A program made the translations under genes and the position numbers. A DNA stretch of 64,000 nucleotides from Oscillospiraceae bacterium (GTDB lineage Bacteria > Bacillota > Clostridia > Oscillospirales > Oscillospiraceae), in NCBI GenBank assembly GCA_017501355.1, contig JAFVXA010000060.1, positions 1-64,000 on the forward strand, given 5' to 3'. Positions 1-7,840 of the stretch are shown here, in pieces. Under the pieces are notes generated by a model. It saw nothing but the letters and a program-made list of their open reading frames with translations, ran no database searches and had not been told where the DNA came from. Numbering within the stretch: position 1 is the stretch's first letter; the number at the start of each line of letters is the position of its first letter.

Positions 1-1
1 C

Positions 2-337
2 TCCGCCGCCTATGCCGCCCGCTGGGTCGCCAAGAATGTGGTGGCAGCAGGTCTCGCCCGCAAGTGTCAGGTGCAGCTGGCTTACGCCATCGGCGTGGCG
101 CAGCCCGTGAGCGTTCTGGTGGAGACCTTCGGTACTGGCGTGGTCAGCGATGCCAAGCTGGAAGAGGCTGTGCGCAAGGTCTTTGACCTGCGTCCCACTG
201 CCATCATCCGCGATCTGGGTCTGCGCGCTCCCATCTACCAGAAGCTCGCCGCTTACGGTCACATGGGTCGTGAGGATCTGGACGTTGCATGGGAAAAGAC
301 CGACCGCGTGGACGCGCTGAAGGCAGCCCTCGCATAA
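2..337 (+). CDS. metK: S-adenosylmethionine synthetase, C-terminal part (5' end outside window)
   Basis: The open frame runs in from the left edge and ends at a TAA. The visible 111 residues match the C-terminal third of methionine adenosyltransferase, which makes SAM from methionine and ATP in the cytoplasm. Recognisable stretches are [28 protein letters not shown], the segment [14 protein letters not shown], and the ending YGHMGRED. The catalytic N-terminal parts are not visible. A strong hairpin terminator follows 23 bases after the stop and is shared with the opposing gene. Confidence 0.95.
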   Translation, partial: SAAYAARWVAKNVVAAGLARKCQVQLAYAIGVAQPVSVLVETFGTGVVSDAKLEEAVRKVFDLRPTAIIRDLGLRAPIYQKLAAYGHMGREDLDVAWEKTDRVDALKAALA

Positions 338-360
338 AAAAGAAACTCCAAAATGTCAAA

Positions 361-390
361 GACGGAAGGCAGTTCGCCTTCCGTCTTTTT
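361..390. terminator. Bidirectional rho-independent terminator between metK and the hydrolase gene
   Basis: A perfect 10-bp stem (GACGGAAGGC / GCCTTCCGTC) encloses a 5-base loop and is followed by T5 on the plus strand. The minus-strand gene at 389-1564 ends at the hairpin edge, so the element probably serves both converging transcripts. Confidence 0.85.
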
Positions 391-1564
391 ATTTGTCCTT
401 GAAGGGGTGTATCAGCTTCTGCCGACGCTCCTCCAACAGGCGTTCCCACTTCTCCTCGATCTTCAGCTCGTGCCGCAGGCTCTTCACGCCTTCCCGAAAC
501 AGCAGCCGCAGGGTATAACTCACCATCCTGCGGCTCTCCTCGTCCAGCTCATAGCCGGTCTTGAGCAGCGTTCCCGCCATTTTCCAGCTTCCCTTCTGCA
601 GATCCGTCAGCGTCTTGGCATCCCCTGCGGTGAGGATCACATAGAGCGCATCCACAAAGCGCTCCCGCTCCTCCCGCGTGAGCTTCGCCGCGAAGGATTT
701 CAGCGTCTGATCCACCAGTCTCCCACCGAAGCCGATCTCGCTGAGATGGACAAAGGAATCCCCCAGCACCTGCCAGCTGAAGCCATCATGCTGCAAAAAT
801 CCCATCTGGTCACTGCGCACCACACTGTAGCGTTCCTCGTGACCCATCATCATACCCACCACATCGTCCTCGGGCACGATGGTACGGATGCGGTCACTGA
901 TACGCTGATGCTCGGGCGTACCCAGCACCTTCCCCTCAAAACCGGGACCATCATTGTTATACACGGCAAGGATGCGCTTCTGCACGCTCTCCTTCGCGTG
1001 GATAGCGGCATAGACGGCAAAATTGCCGCCCTTGGAGTGACCGCCCACCATCAGTCGTGCAGCAGGGAAATGCCGTGCCACCCGTTCGAGATAACGCACG
1101 GCTTCGGTCTGCCCCGGCACAGGGGAGAGGAAGCTCATATTGAAATCCTCTTTCCAGCCGACAAGGGTATCATCCGTACCGCGAAAAGCCACATACAGCA
1201 GCTTCGGTGCCAGCTCCACCGTGAGCGCCGCAAACTGCATCTGGCGGGCAAGGTCGGTAACGCTGACATAGCTCACAAGGCGCATATCGCTGAAACGGCT
1301 GCTCTTTGCTGCCTTTTGCAGCAGCTGCACGATGGCATCGGGCACCAGCACACCCATGTCGATCTGTTCGGTACCTTCGCGGGCAAAATAACGCTCCGCC
1401 GCCTCCGCAATCGTCACGGCACCGCGCCCCGTCATCTCGGGCACAATACCACTGTAATCAATAAAGCTCAGCTCTGCCAGAATCAGATTATCCACTTCGT
1501 TGAAGGGCGCGGCTGTCAGGCTCAGATCGCCACGCCAGTCCAGATAGTCCAGAATATTTGCCAT
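389..1564 (-). CDS. Mbeg1-like (DUF2974) alpha/beta-hydrolase-fold protein
   Basis: This 391-aa protein begins MANILDYLDWRGDLSL. It matches the Mbeg1-like/DUF2974 family that is common in gut Firmicutes and has a lipase class 3-like alpha/beta hydrolase core. The nucleophile-elbow motif is VGGHSKGGNFAVYAA (GxSxG form GHSKG) around residue 170. YVAFRGTDD upstream resembles the oxyanion strand of class 3 lipases. There is no signal peptide. ATG 1564 is preferred over further upstream codons because AAAGGAG lies 8 bases before it. The true substrate is unknown; lipase or esterase activity is an inference from the fold. It is transcribed divergently from the HTH gene at 1747. Confidence 0.8.
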   Translation of the reverse strand: MANILDYLDWRGDLSLTAAPFNEVDNLILAELSFIDYSGIVPEMTGRGAVTIAEAAERYFAREGTEQIDMGVLVPDAIVQLLQKAAKSSRFSDMRLVSYVSVTDLARQMQFAALTVELAPKLLYVAFRGTDDTLVGWKEDFNMSFLSPVPGQTEAVRYLERVARHFPAARLMVGGHSKGGNFAVYAAIHAKESVQKRILAVYNNDGPGFEGKVLGTPEHQRISDRIRTIVPEDDVVGMMMGHEERYSVVRSDQMGFLQHDGFSWQVLGDSFVHLSEIGFGGRLVDQTLKSFAAKLTREERERFVDALYVILTAGDAKTLTDLQKGSWKMAGTLLKTGYELDEESRRMVSYTLRLLFREGVKSLRHELKIEEKWERLLEERRQKLIHPFKDK

Positions 1565-1660
1565 GCCGTCACTCCTTTTGCCGATATTGCTGCCAAGCAT
1601 TGTACCACTTCCCTGCGTTCTTCGCAAGAATGCAGCCTGTCGAGAAAAGTTTTCCCTAAA

Positions 1661-1680
1661 ATGTAAAGTTCGCTTGACAT
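1661..1680. promoter_or_regulatory. Upstream operator copy, overlapping the -35 box
   Basis: An imperfect dyad ATGTAAAG...GCTTGACAT whose right half contains the TTGACA -35 hexamer of the HTH gene promoter. A near-identical copy lies at 1707-1726. The arms ATGT.AAG / CTT.ACAT are self-complementary, as expected for a dimeric HTH repressor site. Binding by the adjacent HTH protein is inferred. Confidence 0.6.
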
Positions 1681-1702
1681 CGCAGCGTTTGCATGTTATG
1701 AT
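1674..1702 (+). promoter_or_regulatory. Sigma-A promoter of the HTH/membrane-protein operon
   Basis: TTGACA (1674-1679), 17-bp spacer, TATGAT (1697-1702), with a TG one base upstream of the -10 (extended -10). Near-consensus and flanked by the two operator copies. Confidence 0.8.
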
Positions 1703-1706
1703 GCAG

Positions 1707-1726
1707 ATGTAAAGCAAGCTTGACAT
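1707..1726. promoter_or_regulatory. Downstream operator copy, at the transcription start
   Basis: Second copy of the dyad (ATGTAAAG...GCTTGACAT), 46 bp centre to centre from the first, directly after the -10 box. The conserved pair around one promoter suggests cooperative autorepression. Confidence 0.6.
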
Positions 1727-1746
1727 TGCATGGAGGAGGCAGCTGC

Positions 1747-1965
1747 ATGAAGAACAAGATCGAAGCCATCCGCAAGGAACGGGGCATCCGACAGGAGGAC
1801 TTTGCCAGGTCCCTCGGCGTTTCCCGCCAGACCATCAGTTCATTGGAGACCGGGCGATACAACCCCTCCATTTTCCTTGCGTACAAGATCGCCCGTTATT
1901 TTGGGCTGACCATTGAAGATGTATTCATTTTTGAAGACGAAGAAGGAGGAAACAACCATGAGTAA
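1747..1965 (+). CDS. Small XRE-family helix-turn-helix regulator
   Basis: This 72-aa protein is essentially one Cro/C1-type HTH domain: MKNKIEAIRKERGIRQEDFA, then SLGVSRQTISSLETGRYNPS (recognition helix) and IARYFGLTIEDVF. It belongs to the short regulators usually paired with a small membrane protein. ATG 1747 has GGAGGAGG upstream. Its last 8 bases overlap the start of the next gene, so the two are translationally coupled. The duplicated dyad around its promoter points to autoregulation. The signal it responds to is unknown. Confidence 0.9.
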   Translation: MKNKIEAIRKERGIRQEDFARSLGVSRQTISSLETGRYNPSIFLAYKIARYFGLTIEDVFIFEDEEGGNNHE

Positions 1966-2356
1966 TAAGCGTTTCATTTCCAGTATTGTGGAGATCGGTC
2001 TCGGCATTGCACTGATGCTTACCTGTGCCTTTGGCAATCTTGATTCCTACTGGAGCGGCATGGGCAGTGCGCTCATTGTCGTCGGTACGATTTTCCTGTT
2101 CAGGCAGATCAAGTACAAGAGAAATCCCGCATACAAGGAGCAGGTGGATACCGCCAACAACGACGAGCGCAACAAGTACCTCGGCATGAAGGCATGGGCG
2201 TGGACAGGCTACAGCCTTGTCATTCTCCTCGCGGTCGGTTCCATCGGTTGCAGGATCGCGGAGCAGGCGCTCATCTCCACTCTCCTCGGCGGCATTGTGT
2301 GTCTGATGGTGGTGCTGTACTGGCTGTTCTACCTCTGTCTGTCAAAGAAGTATTAA
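1958..2356 (+). CDS. Four-helix membrane protein partnered with HTH regulator (DUF2178-like)
   Basis: This 132-aa protein has two hydrophobic pairs: VEIGLGIALMLTCAFG and MGSALIVVGTIFLF near the N-terminus, then TGYSLVILLAVGSIG and LLGGIVCLMVVLYWLFYLCL at the C-terminus. A charged cytoplasmic stretch with NNDERNKY lies between them. ATG 1958 sits after AGAAGGAGG and overlaps the HTH stop (ATGAGTAA), so the pair forms one operon. The arrangement is typical of HTH plus DUF2178-like membrane protein pairs in Firmicutes. The family name is from memory and the function is unknown. Confidence 0.75.
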   Translation: MSNKRFISSIVEIGLGIALMLTCAFGNLDSYWSGMGSALIVVGTIFLFRQIKYKRNPAYKEQVDTANNDERNKYLGMKAWAWTGYSLVILLAVGSIGCRIAEQALISTLLGGIVCLMVVLYWLFYLCLSKKY

Positions 2357-2612
2357 CCATTCTTGTCACAAGCAGTCTAATATTCCCCCCAAGCAGTTTA
2401 CACTACACAGCAGCTTTTTCCCGCTGCCGCTTGGCAAAATAACCAAAAAATTCCATTTATTTCTTTTTCCGACCCATACAAGCCCTTATCAAATTGTGCT
2501 TTTCACCTATAATTTTCGATTTTTTTCGTTATTTTGTCATTTTTTCTTTTCGTCTATTTCCTTTTTGTTCCACATATAGTATATTGAGATTACAACAATC
2601 GAGGTGTACGAT

Positions 2613-3230
2613 ATGCGAGAAGAATTGAACACAACTGAATTGTGCGGCGTTGTTGCCACCGAACCGGTATTCTCCCACGAAAACCACGGGCAGGAGTTTT
2701 ATCGTTTCACGCTGGAGATCGAGCGTCTCTCGGGTTCTACTGACCGGATCGCGATTCTGGCTCTCTCCTCCACTCTGGCAGCCACCCCTGTCACAGTCGG
2801 GACACAGATCCGTGTCCTTGGTCAGTTGCGCACTTACAATAACCGAAACGAGGGCGGTCGCCGTCTGGTGATCTCCGTTCTCGCCAACATCATCGCCCCC
2901 TGGGATGGGGAATCCTGCAACGTGGTGAGACTTTGCGGTACGTTGTGCAAGCCCCCCGTTCTGCGGCGGACCCCCCTTGGGCGCAGCATCTGCGATGTGA
3001 TGCTGGCTGTCAACCGTCGTTACGGACGCAGCGATTATCTCCCCTGCATTGCATGGGGACAACTGGCGATCCAGATCGGCTCCATGGAGGTCGGCTCTCA
3101 GCTCCGTCTGGAGGGGCGCATCCAGAGCCGCATCTACAGCAAGGTCATCAACGGCGAGACTGAGGAGCGCACGGCATACGAGGTTTCCGTCATGCAGCTG
3201 CTGCCGGAAGCGGAAGAAGAATGCGAATAA
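2613..3230 (+). CDS. Tandem OB-fold single-stranded DNA-binding-like protein
   Basis: This 205-aa protein has two SSB-type OB folds in tandem. The first (about residues 7-100) starts NTTELCGVVATEP and includes YRFTLEIERLSGSTD and RVLGQLRTY. The second (about 110-200) starts NVVRLCGTLCKPP and includes ICDVMLAVNR, YLPCIAWGQ and LEGRIQSR, the usual strand pattern of bacterial SSB/PriB folds. It lacks the acidic DDDIPF-type tail of SSB; the end is EAEEECE. ATG 2613 is chosen because GAGGTG lies 6 bases upstream; an in-frame GTG at 2604 overlaps that ribosome site. Likely an accessory SSB; its exact role is not known. Confidence 0.75.
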   Translation: MREELNTTELCGVVATEPVFSHENHGQEFYRFTLEIERLSGSTDRIAILALSSTLAATPVTVGTQIRVLGQLRTYNNRNEGGRRLVISVLANIIAPWDGESCNVVRLCGTLCKPPVLRRTPLGRSICDVMLAVNRRYGRSDYLPCIAWGQLAIQIGSMEVGSQLRLEGRIQSRIYSKVINGETEERTAYEVSVMQLLPEAEEECE

Positions 3231-3234
3231 GCAG

Positions 3235-3265
3235 AAGGAAGGTGCCAGCCGCACCTTCCTTTTTT
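3235..3265 (+). terminator. Terminator of the tandem OB-fold gene
   Basis: Stem AAGGAAGGTGC / GCACCTTCCTT with a 5-base loop, followed by T-rich sequence just after the stop codon. Confidence 0.85.
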
Positions 3266-3270
3266 GCGCG

Positions 3271-3298
3271 AAAAAGGACACGCCGCGGCGTGTCCTTT
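3271..3298 (-). terminator. Terminator of the DUF4330 gene
   Basis: A near-perfect palindrome (AAAGGACACGCCG / CGGCGTGTCCTTT) 17 bases beyond the minus-strand stop; on the minus strand it runs into T5. Confidence 0.8.
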
Positions 3299-3314
3299 CT
3301 GCTTGTTCGCTTGG

Positions 3315-3788
3315 TTACTTCTTCTCGCCCCATTCCACAAAGGTGATGATACCCTTGTCGAACTCCAGATACTGGGTCTTGAGCACGTGCTCCTTGCCCA
3401 CGCGGACCTCCTGACTACCCACCTCGGTGGTGAGAACGGCGGCGTTTGCCACGTTGCCCTCCACGGTGAAGATGAGGTTGCAGTGATAGGGATCCTTGAC
3501 CCACTCGCCGTTTTCATAAACGAAGTAGTCGCGCTTTTCCACAGCAGTCACGTGGGAGTCGTACAGCACGCCGCTTGCCATGATCTGGGAGGGGACGTGC
3601 TCTGCCGCCGCGTCATAGAGGTCATTGCTGACACCCTCATACATGACCTGATATTTCAGCGTGATCGTGTCCGCACCCATGCGGTTGTCGATGCCCTTTG
3701 CCACCTTGTAGCCAAGAAACGCAACCACAGCCACCATCAGCACCAGCACGCAGATATCAATAATATTAAATCTTCTTTTCTTTTCCAT
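3315..3788 (-). CDS. DUF4330 family membrane-anchored protein
   Basis: This 157-aa protein has a basic N-terminus (MEKKRRFN), a single hydrophobic anchor IIDICVLVLMVAVVAFLGY, and an extracytoplasmic beta-rich domain ending FVEWGEKK. The pattern fits the DUF4330 family of Clostridia, whose function is unknown. ATG 3788 has AAGGAGA 7 bases upstream; a further upstream ATG lacks a ribosome site. It is divergent from the glycosyltransferase/CsaB gene, so a link with cell-surface polysaccharide assembly is possible but is only positional inference. Confidence 0.7.
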   Translation of the reverse strand: MEKKRRFNIIDICVLVLMVAVVAFLGYKVAKGIDNRMGADTITLKYQVMYEGVSNDLYDAAAEHVPSQIMASGVLYDSHVTAVEKRDYFVYENGEWVKDPYHCNLIFTVEGNVANAAVLTTEVGSQEVRVGKEHVLKTQYLEFDKGIITFVEWGEKK

Positions 3789-3920
3789 ACGGGTCTCCTT
3801 CGCTTGACCGCCCCCAGCGGTCATTGTATAATGAATGAAACCGCCCTATGCGGCTATATTGTAGTATAATGCAATTCTTTCTGTTGTACAAGCACAATTT
3901 CTGTAATGGAGATTTTTTCG

Positions 3921-6143
3921 ATGAAAGTCATTCATTTGATCGGCGGCGGCGACACCGGCGGCGCCAAGACCCATCTGCTGAGCCTGCTCAGCGGTCTGAA
4001 CCGACAGATCCACGCGGATCTGGTCTCCTTCCGTGAGGGCGACTTCGCGGAGGACGCCCGCGCCCTCGGCATCCCCACCACGGTGATGGCAGGCAACAAC
4101 ATCCCCAAGGTCAAGCGCCAGCTTCTGCGGATGATCCGCCAGAACAAGTACGATGTCATCCACTGCCACGGCTCCCGCGCCAACATGATGGGTGCGCTGC
4201 TGCGCCCCCATGTGGACATTCCCGTGGTCTCCACCATTCACAGCGACTATAAGCTCGATTACATGGGGCGCACACTGGGAGGACTGGTGTACGGCAACAT
4301 CAACGCCATCGCCCTGCGTCACATGGATTATCGCGTGGGCGTGTCCGATGCCATGGTGGATCTGCTGATCTCCCGCGGCTTCCCCGCCGAGAGCTTCTAT
4401 GCCATTTACAATGGTCTCGACTTCAACGTGCCCGAGATCACGGAGGATCGACTGGATTATCTCCGCAGTCTCGGCGCAAACGTGGATGAGGACAGCATCG
4501 TGGTGGGCATCGCAGCCCGCCTCGATCCTGTGAAGGACATCCCCACTCTGCTGCGTGGCTTCGCTAAAGCAGCAAAAACGTCGGACAAGCTGCGTCTCGT
4601 CATCGCAGGCGATGGCAGCGAGAAGGAGAAGCTGGAAGCTCTCGCAAAGGAACTGGGCATTGCGGACCGTACCTGCTTCGCGGGCTGGATCAGCGGCGGT
4701 ATGGAGCGTTTCTTCCACGCCATCGACATCAATACCCTCACCTCTCTTTCCGAGACCTTCCCCTATGTGCTGACGGAGGGTGCCCGCTACCACAAGGCAA
4801 CCATCGCCTCCTGTGTGGGCGGTATTCCCAAGCTCATCGACCACGGCATCAGTGGTATGCTCTTCCCCGCAGGGGACGCGGATGCCCTCGGCAGCTGCAT
4901 TGCGGAGCTCGCGGCAGACAGGGAACGCATCCAGATCCTCGGTGACGCGCTTCATGCCAAGGCTTCCCAGCGCTTCTCCCTGCAAAGCACCATCGACACC
5001 CAGCTCCACATCTATGGTGAGGTGATCCGCCGCTATCACCGCCGCATCCGCAAGAAGGACGGCGTGGTCATCTGCGGTGCGTATGGTCGCGGCAACGCCG
5101 GCGATGATGCCATTCTCGAAGCCATCATCGGCGAAATGCGGAGCATTGATCAGGACATTCCCATCACCGTCCTTTCCCGCAATCCGCTGGAGACTCGCCA
5201 GACCCTGCGGGTCAATGCCATCCACACCTTCTCCTTCTTCAAATGGCTCGCCGCCATGCGCAGAAGCAAGCTTTACATCAACGGCGGCGGCAATCTGATT
5301 CAGGATGTCACCTCCAACCGCTCCCTCTGGTATTATCTGTTCAACATCATCTCCGCCAAGCGCTCTGGCTGCACCGTGCAGATGTACGGCTGCGGCATCG
5401 GTCCGCTGCTGCGGGAAAACCACTGGGGTCTGGTGGCACGGGTGCTGAACCGTCACGTGGACACCATCACCCTGCGCGAGCCCGACTCGCTGGAGCAGCT
5501 GCGCCGCATCGGAGTCACTGCCCCCCACATTGAACTGACCGCCGACCCCGCGCTGACCCTGCCTATGGCAGAGGAAAGCCAGATCGACAGCGCCTTCCTC
5601 TCTGCGGGCATCCCCCTCAAGGGGCGCTATATGGCGATCTCCCTGCGCAACTGGGAGGGCTTCGAGGAGAAAGCCCCCCTCTTCCGTGCGCTGGCAGAGC
5701 ATGTCTATCGCACCCATGCTGTCACGCCTGTGTTTGTTTCCGTGGAAAAGACCCACGACCCCCACGCTGCTGCTCTCGCCGCCGAAGGGCTCAGCTGTCC
5801 CCACTATTTCATCAACGGCGCAGACCGCATCCAGACCATCATCGGCATTCTCAGTCGCATGGAAGCGGTGGTCTCCATGCGCCTGCATTCGCTGATCTTT
5901 GCAGCGGGACAGGGCACTCCCCTTGTGGGCATCGTCTACGATCCCAAGGTCAGCTCCTTCCTGCGCTACATCGGCGAAAACGGCTATGCGGAGCTTGCCA
6001 CTCTCACGGAAGGCGAGTTGATCCGTCTGACCGATGAAGCCCTCGCCCGCTACGGTGATAAGGAAAGACAGCTCGCTGCCGTCCGCCGCCTGCGTGCCAT
6101 TGAGCACCGCAACGTGGAACTGGCAGAGGAACTGCTGCAGTAA
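3921..6143 (+). CDS. csaB: Fused GT4 glycosyltransferase - CsaB-type polysaccharide pyruvyl transferase
   Basis: This 740-aa protein has two parts. Residues 1-375 are a GT-B glycosyltransferase family 4: N-terminal MKVIHLIGGGDTGGAKTHL, then GIAARLDPVKDIPTLLRGF, VIAGDGSEKEKLE, and SLSETFPYVLTEGA, which carries the family's acidic ExxxxxxxE-like site. Residues about 385-740 are a CsaB domain: VVICGAYGRGNAGDDAILEA, KLYINGGGNLIQD, MYGCGIGPL and VVSMRLHSLIFAAGQGTPL. CsaB adds pyruvate ketals to secondary cell-wall polysaccharide, where SLH-domain S-layer proteins dock. The GT part may build the sugar that is then pyruvylated. ATG 3921 fits GGAG 10 bases upstream better than ATG 3906. Confidence 0.9.
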   Translation: MKVIHLIGGGDTGGAKTHLLSLLSGLNRQIHADLVSFREGDFAEDARALGIPTTVMAGNNIPKVKRQLLRMIRQNKYDVIHCHGSRANMMGALLRPHVDIPVVSTIHSDYKLDYMGRTLGGLVYGNINAIALRHMDYRVGVSDAMVDLLISRGFPAESFYAIYNGLDFNVPEITEDRLDYLRSLGANVDEDSIVVGIAARLDPVKDIPTLLRGFAKAAKTSDKLRLVIAGDGSEKEKLEALAKELGIADRTCFAGWISGGMERFFHAIDINTLTSLSETFPYVLTEGARYHKATIASCVGGIPKLIDHGISGMLFPAGDADALGSCIAELAADRERIQILGDALHAKASQRFSLQSTIDTQLHIYGEVIRRYHRRIRKKDGVVICGAYGRGNAGDDAILEAIIGEMRSIDQDIPITVLSRNPLETRQTLRVNAIHTFSFFKWLAAMRRSKLYINGGGNLIQDVTSNRSLWYYLFNIISAKRSGCTVQMYGCGIGPLLRENHWGLVARVLNRHVDTITLREPDSLEQLRRIGVTAPHIELTADPALTLPMAEESQIDSAFLSAGIPLKGRYMAISLRNWEGFEEKAPLFRALAEHVYRTHAVTPVFVSVEKTHDPHAAALAAEGLSCPHYFINGADRIQTIIGILSRMEAVVSMRLHSLIFAAGQGTPLVGIVYDPKVSSFLRYIGENGYAELATLTEGELIRLTDEALARYGDKERQLAAVRRLRAIEHRNVELAEELLQ

Positions 6144-6149
6144 TAGCAA

Positions 6150-6178
6150 AAGAAGCCGCTGAGCAGCGGCTTCTTTTT
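6150..6178 (+). terminator. Terminator of the GT4-CsaB gene
   Basis: Stem GAAGCCGCT / AGCGGCTTC with a 4-base loop and T5, just after the stop. Confidence 0.85.
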
Positions 6179-6187
6179 GTCTTGCTG

Positions 6188-6364
6188 TCATGATTCTCTC
6201 TGGCATCTCTTTTCCAGCGCCCTCTGCGTGGCAATGGTAGCAAGGGTATCTCCCAGCTGTACCAAAGACGCGGCAAGCAGGGCAAGCTCCTCGTCCTCCA
6301 AGCGGCAGGCAACCGTCACAGCCAGTGTATTCAGCGCTGTGGTCAACCCCAAAGCATCTTCCAT
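6188..6364 (-). CDS. Small conserved hypothetical protein (DUF6774-like)
   Basis: This 58-aa ORF begins MEDALGLTTALNTLAV and contains CRLEDEELALLAASLVQLGD TLATI (split here). It resembles the short DUF6774-type proteins of Clostridia, which share the ELxLLAxxxxQLGDTL core; the assignment is from memory. ATG 6364 is preceded by AGGAGGAGGTG, a strong ribosome site that supports translation. There is no membrane segment. Function unknown. Confidence 0.65.
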   Translation of the reverse strand: MEDALGLTTALNTLAVTVACRLEDEELALLAASLVQLGDTLATIATQRALEKRCQRES

Positions 6365-6433
6365 ACGGTTCACCTCCTCCTGCATTGTATGCAGAACGCT
6401 CACAACGTGGCAAACCGATGCAGCACACGCGTA

Positions 6434-6463
6434 AAAGCTCCCGTGGAATTCCACGGGAGCTTT
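6434..6463 (-). terminator. Terminator of the CLC gene
   Basis: Perfect palindrome (AAAGCTCCCGTGG / CCACGGGAGCTTT around AATT) 8 bases past the minus-strand stop. Confidence 0.8.
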
Positions 6464-6470
6464 CTTTCGT

Positions 6471-7742
6471 TTACTTTGCGCGGACGTTGATGAACTCCGC
6501 CTTCAGCTTGGAATAGAGGATAGTCTGACTGCTGTAAAGTCCCCGATAGCCCGAGAGCATAAAGCCGATGGCACAGGCAAGGGCGAAGCAGCTCAGCCCC
6601 TCCGCGCCGAAAAGCTCGATGCTGAGGAGAATGGATGCCATGGGGCAATTCACCGCACCGCAGAACACCGCCACCAAACCGATGGCAGCGCTGAAGCCTG
6701 CGGGCAGCCCCAGCAGGGGTGCTACCGCACAGCCGAAGGTCGCGCCGATGAAGAAGGTCGGCACCACTTCACCGCCTTTATACCCGCAGCCGATGGTCAC
6801 CGCGGTAAAGAGCATTTTCATAAGGAAGTCCCAGACATTTGCCTCCCCCTGCTCCACTGCCGCGCTGATCACTTCCATGCCCGCACCGTTGTATGCCGTC
6901 GTACCAAGCAGCATAGTCGCCGCGATGATCACGCAGCCGCCTGCCACTGCCCTATAGTAGGGATTCTTCACGCGGCACGCCAGATGCTCCGTCCGATGGA
7001 GCACCTCGCAGAACAGGATGCTCACCATGGCGCAGAGCACGGCGAGGATCACCGTCCGCACCAGCACCATCACATCCACCGCGGGAACCGCGATGGCAAA
7101 GCGGGTAGGATGCACACCGAAGCCGAGGGACACACCGTATGCCACCAAAGCGGAAACGATACAGGGGACAAAGCCCGCGTAATACAGCACGCCCACGCTC
7201 ACCACCTCAAGGGCAAATACAGCTGCCGTCAGCGGCGTGCCGAAGAGTGCCGAAAACAATGCACTCATGCCGCAAAGGGTCGCAAGACGCTTGTCCTTAT
7301 CATCGAAGCACAGCAGCTTTCCGACATAGCTGCCAATGTGACCGCCCATCTGCAGCGCCGCACCCTCACGACCCGCACTGCCGCCGCAAAGATGGGTCAA
7401 AATCGTGCCAAAGAAGATGGCAGGCAGCAGGAAAAACGGGATTTTCTTGCCCTCGTGCACCGACTCCAGCACTACATTGGTGCCCACACCGTACACACCC
7501 GTAAAACGGTACAGCGCAGTGATCAGCAGACCTGCCACAGGCAGCAGATACAGCAGCCACGTCTGATGAGCGCGCAGCTCCGTTGCCTCCTCCACGCCGA
7601 TGTGGAACAGTGCGCCCACAACGCCGCCGCAGATGCCCACAAGCACCGCCAGAATCAGCCATTTCAGCAGTGCCGAAACATAGCTGAGGATATGCGCAAG
7701 ATGCTCGCGCATCGTTTTCTTTTCATGGAGCGAATGGGACAT
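6471..7742 (-). CDS. CLC-type chloride/fluoride channel or antiporter
   Basis: This 423-aa polytopic membrane protein (about 10-12 helices) has the CLC filter motifs. GGSAGREGAALQMGG at about residue 120 contains the gating Glu of the GREG box; GTPLTAAVFALEVV, GCGYKGGEVVPTFFIG and the C-terminal GAVNCPMASILLSIELFG also match. There is no cytoplasmic CBS domain. The GGSAGREG context and short length resemble the CLC-F fluoride/proton antiporters rather than E. coli ClcA (GSGIP-type), but I see no fluoride riboswitch upstream, so substrate is open. ATG 7742 follows GAGGTG. Monocistronic. Confidence 0.85.
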   Translation of the reverse strand: MSHSLHEKKTMREHLAHILSYVSALLKWLILAVLVGICGGVVGALFHIGVEEATELRAHQTWLLYLLPVAGLLITALYRFTGVYGVGTNVVLESVHEGKKIPFFLLPAIFFGTILTHLCGGSAGREGAALQMGGHIGSYVGKLLCFDDKDKRLATLCGMSALFSALFGTPLTAAVFALEVVSVGVLYYAGFVPCIVSALVAYGVSLGFGVHPTRFAIAVPAVDVMVLVRTVILAVLCAMVSILFCEVLHRTEHLACRVKNPYYRAVAGGCVIIAATMLLGTTAYNGAGMEVISAAVEQGEANVWDFLMKMLFTAVTIGCGYKGGEVVPTFFIGATFGCAVAPLLGLPAGFSAAIGLVAVFCGAVNCPMASILLSIELFGAEGLSCFALACAIGFMLSGYRGLYSSQTILYSKLKAEFINVRAK

Positions 7743-7793
7743 TCCCGCACCTCTTCCTCACCGCACGCGGTGTTAATAACATATAAAAATATG

Positions 7794-7834
7794 ATACGGC
7801 ACAGTGACAGAAAATGCAAGTCACTGTGCCGTAT
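7794..7834 (-). terminator. Terminator of the acyltransferase-like gene
   Basis: 15-bp stem ATACGGCACAGTGAC / GTCACTGTGCCGTAT with an 11-base loop; on the minus strand it is followed by CATATTTTTATAT. Confidence 0.7.
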
Positions 7835-7840
7835 TGTGTA

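Noticed and set aside
353..1666. 437-aa plus-strand frame opposite the Mbeg1-like gene
   Set aside because: Shadow of a gene with a GHSKG elbow and good ribosome site; begins inside a terminator hairpin.
3846..6428. 860-aa open frame on the minus strand opposite the GT4-CsaB gene
   Set aside because: It is an antisense shadow of a clear two-domain gene; its composition (His/Asp/Ala-rich) is typical of reading GC-rich coding DNA backwards and shows no domain.
7743..7800. Fluoride riboswitch before the CLC gene
   Set aside because: The short leader lacks the crcB-motif conserved blocks.
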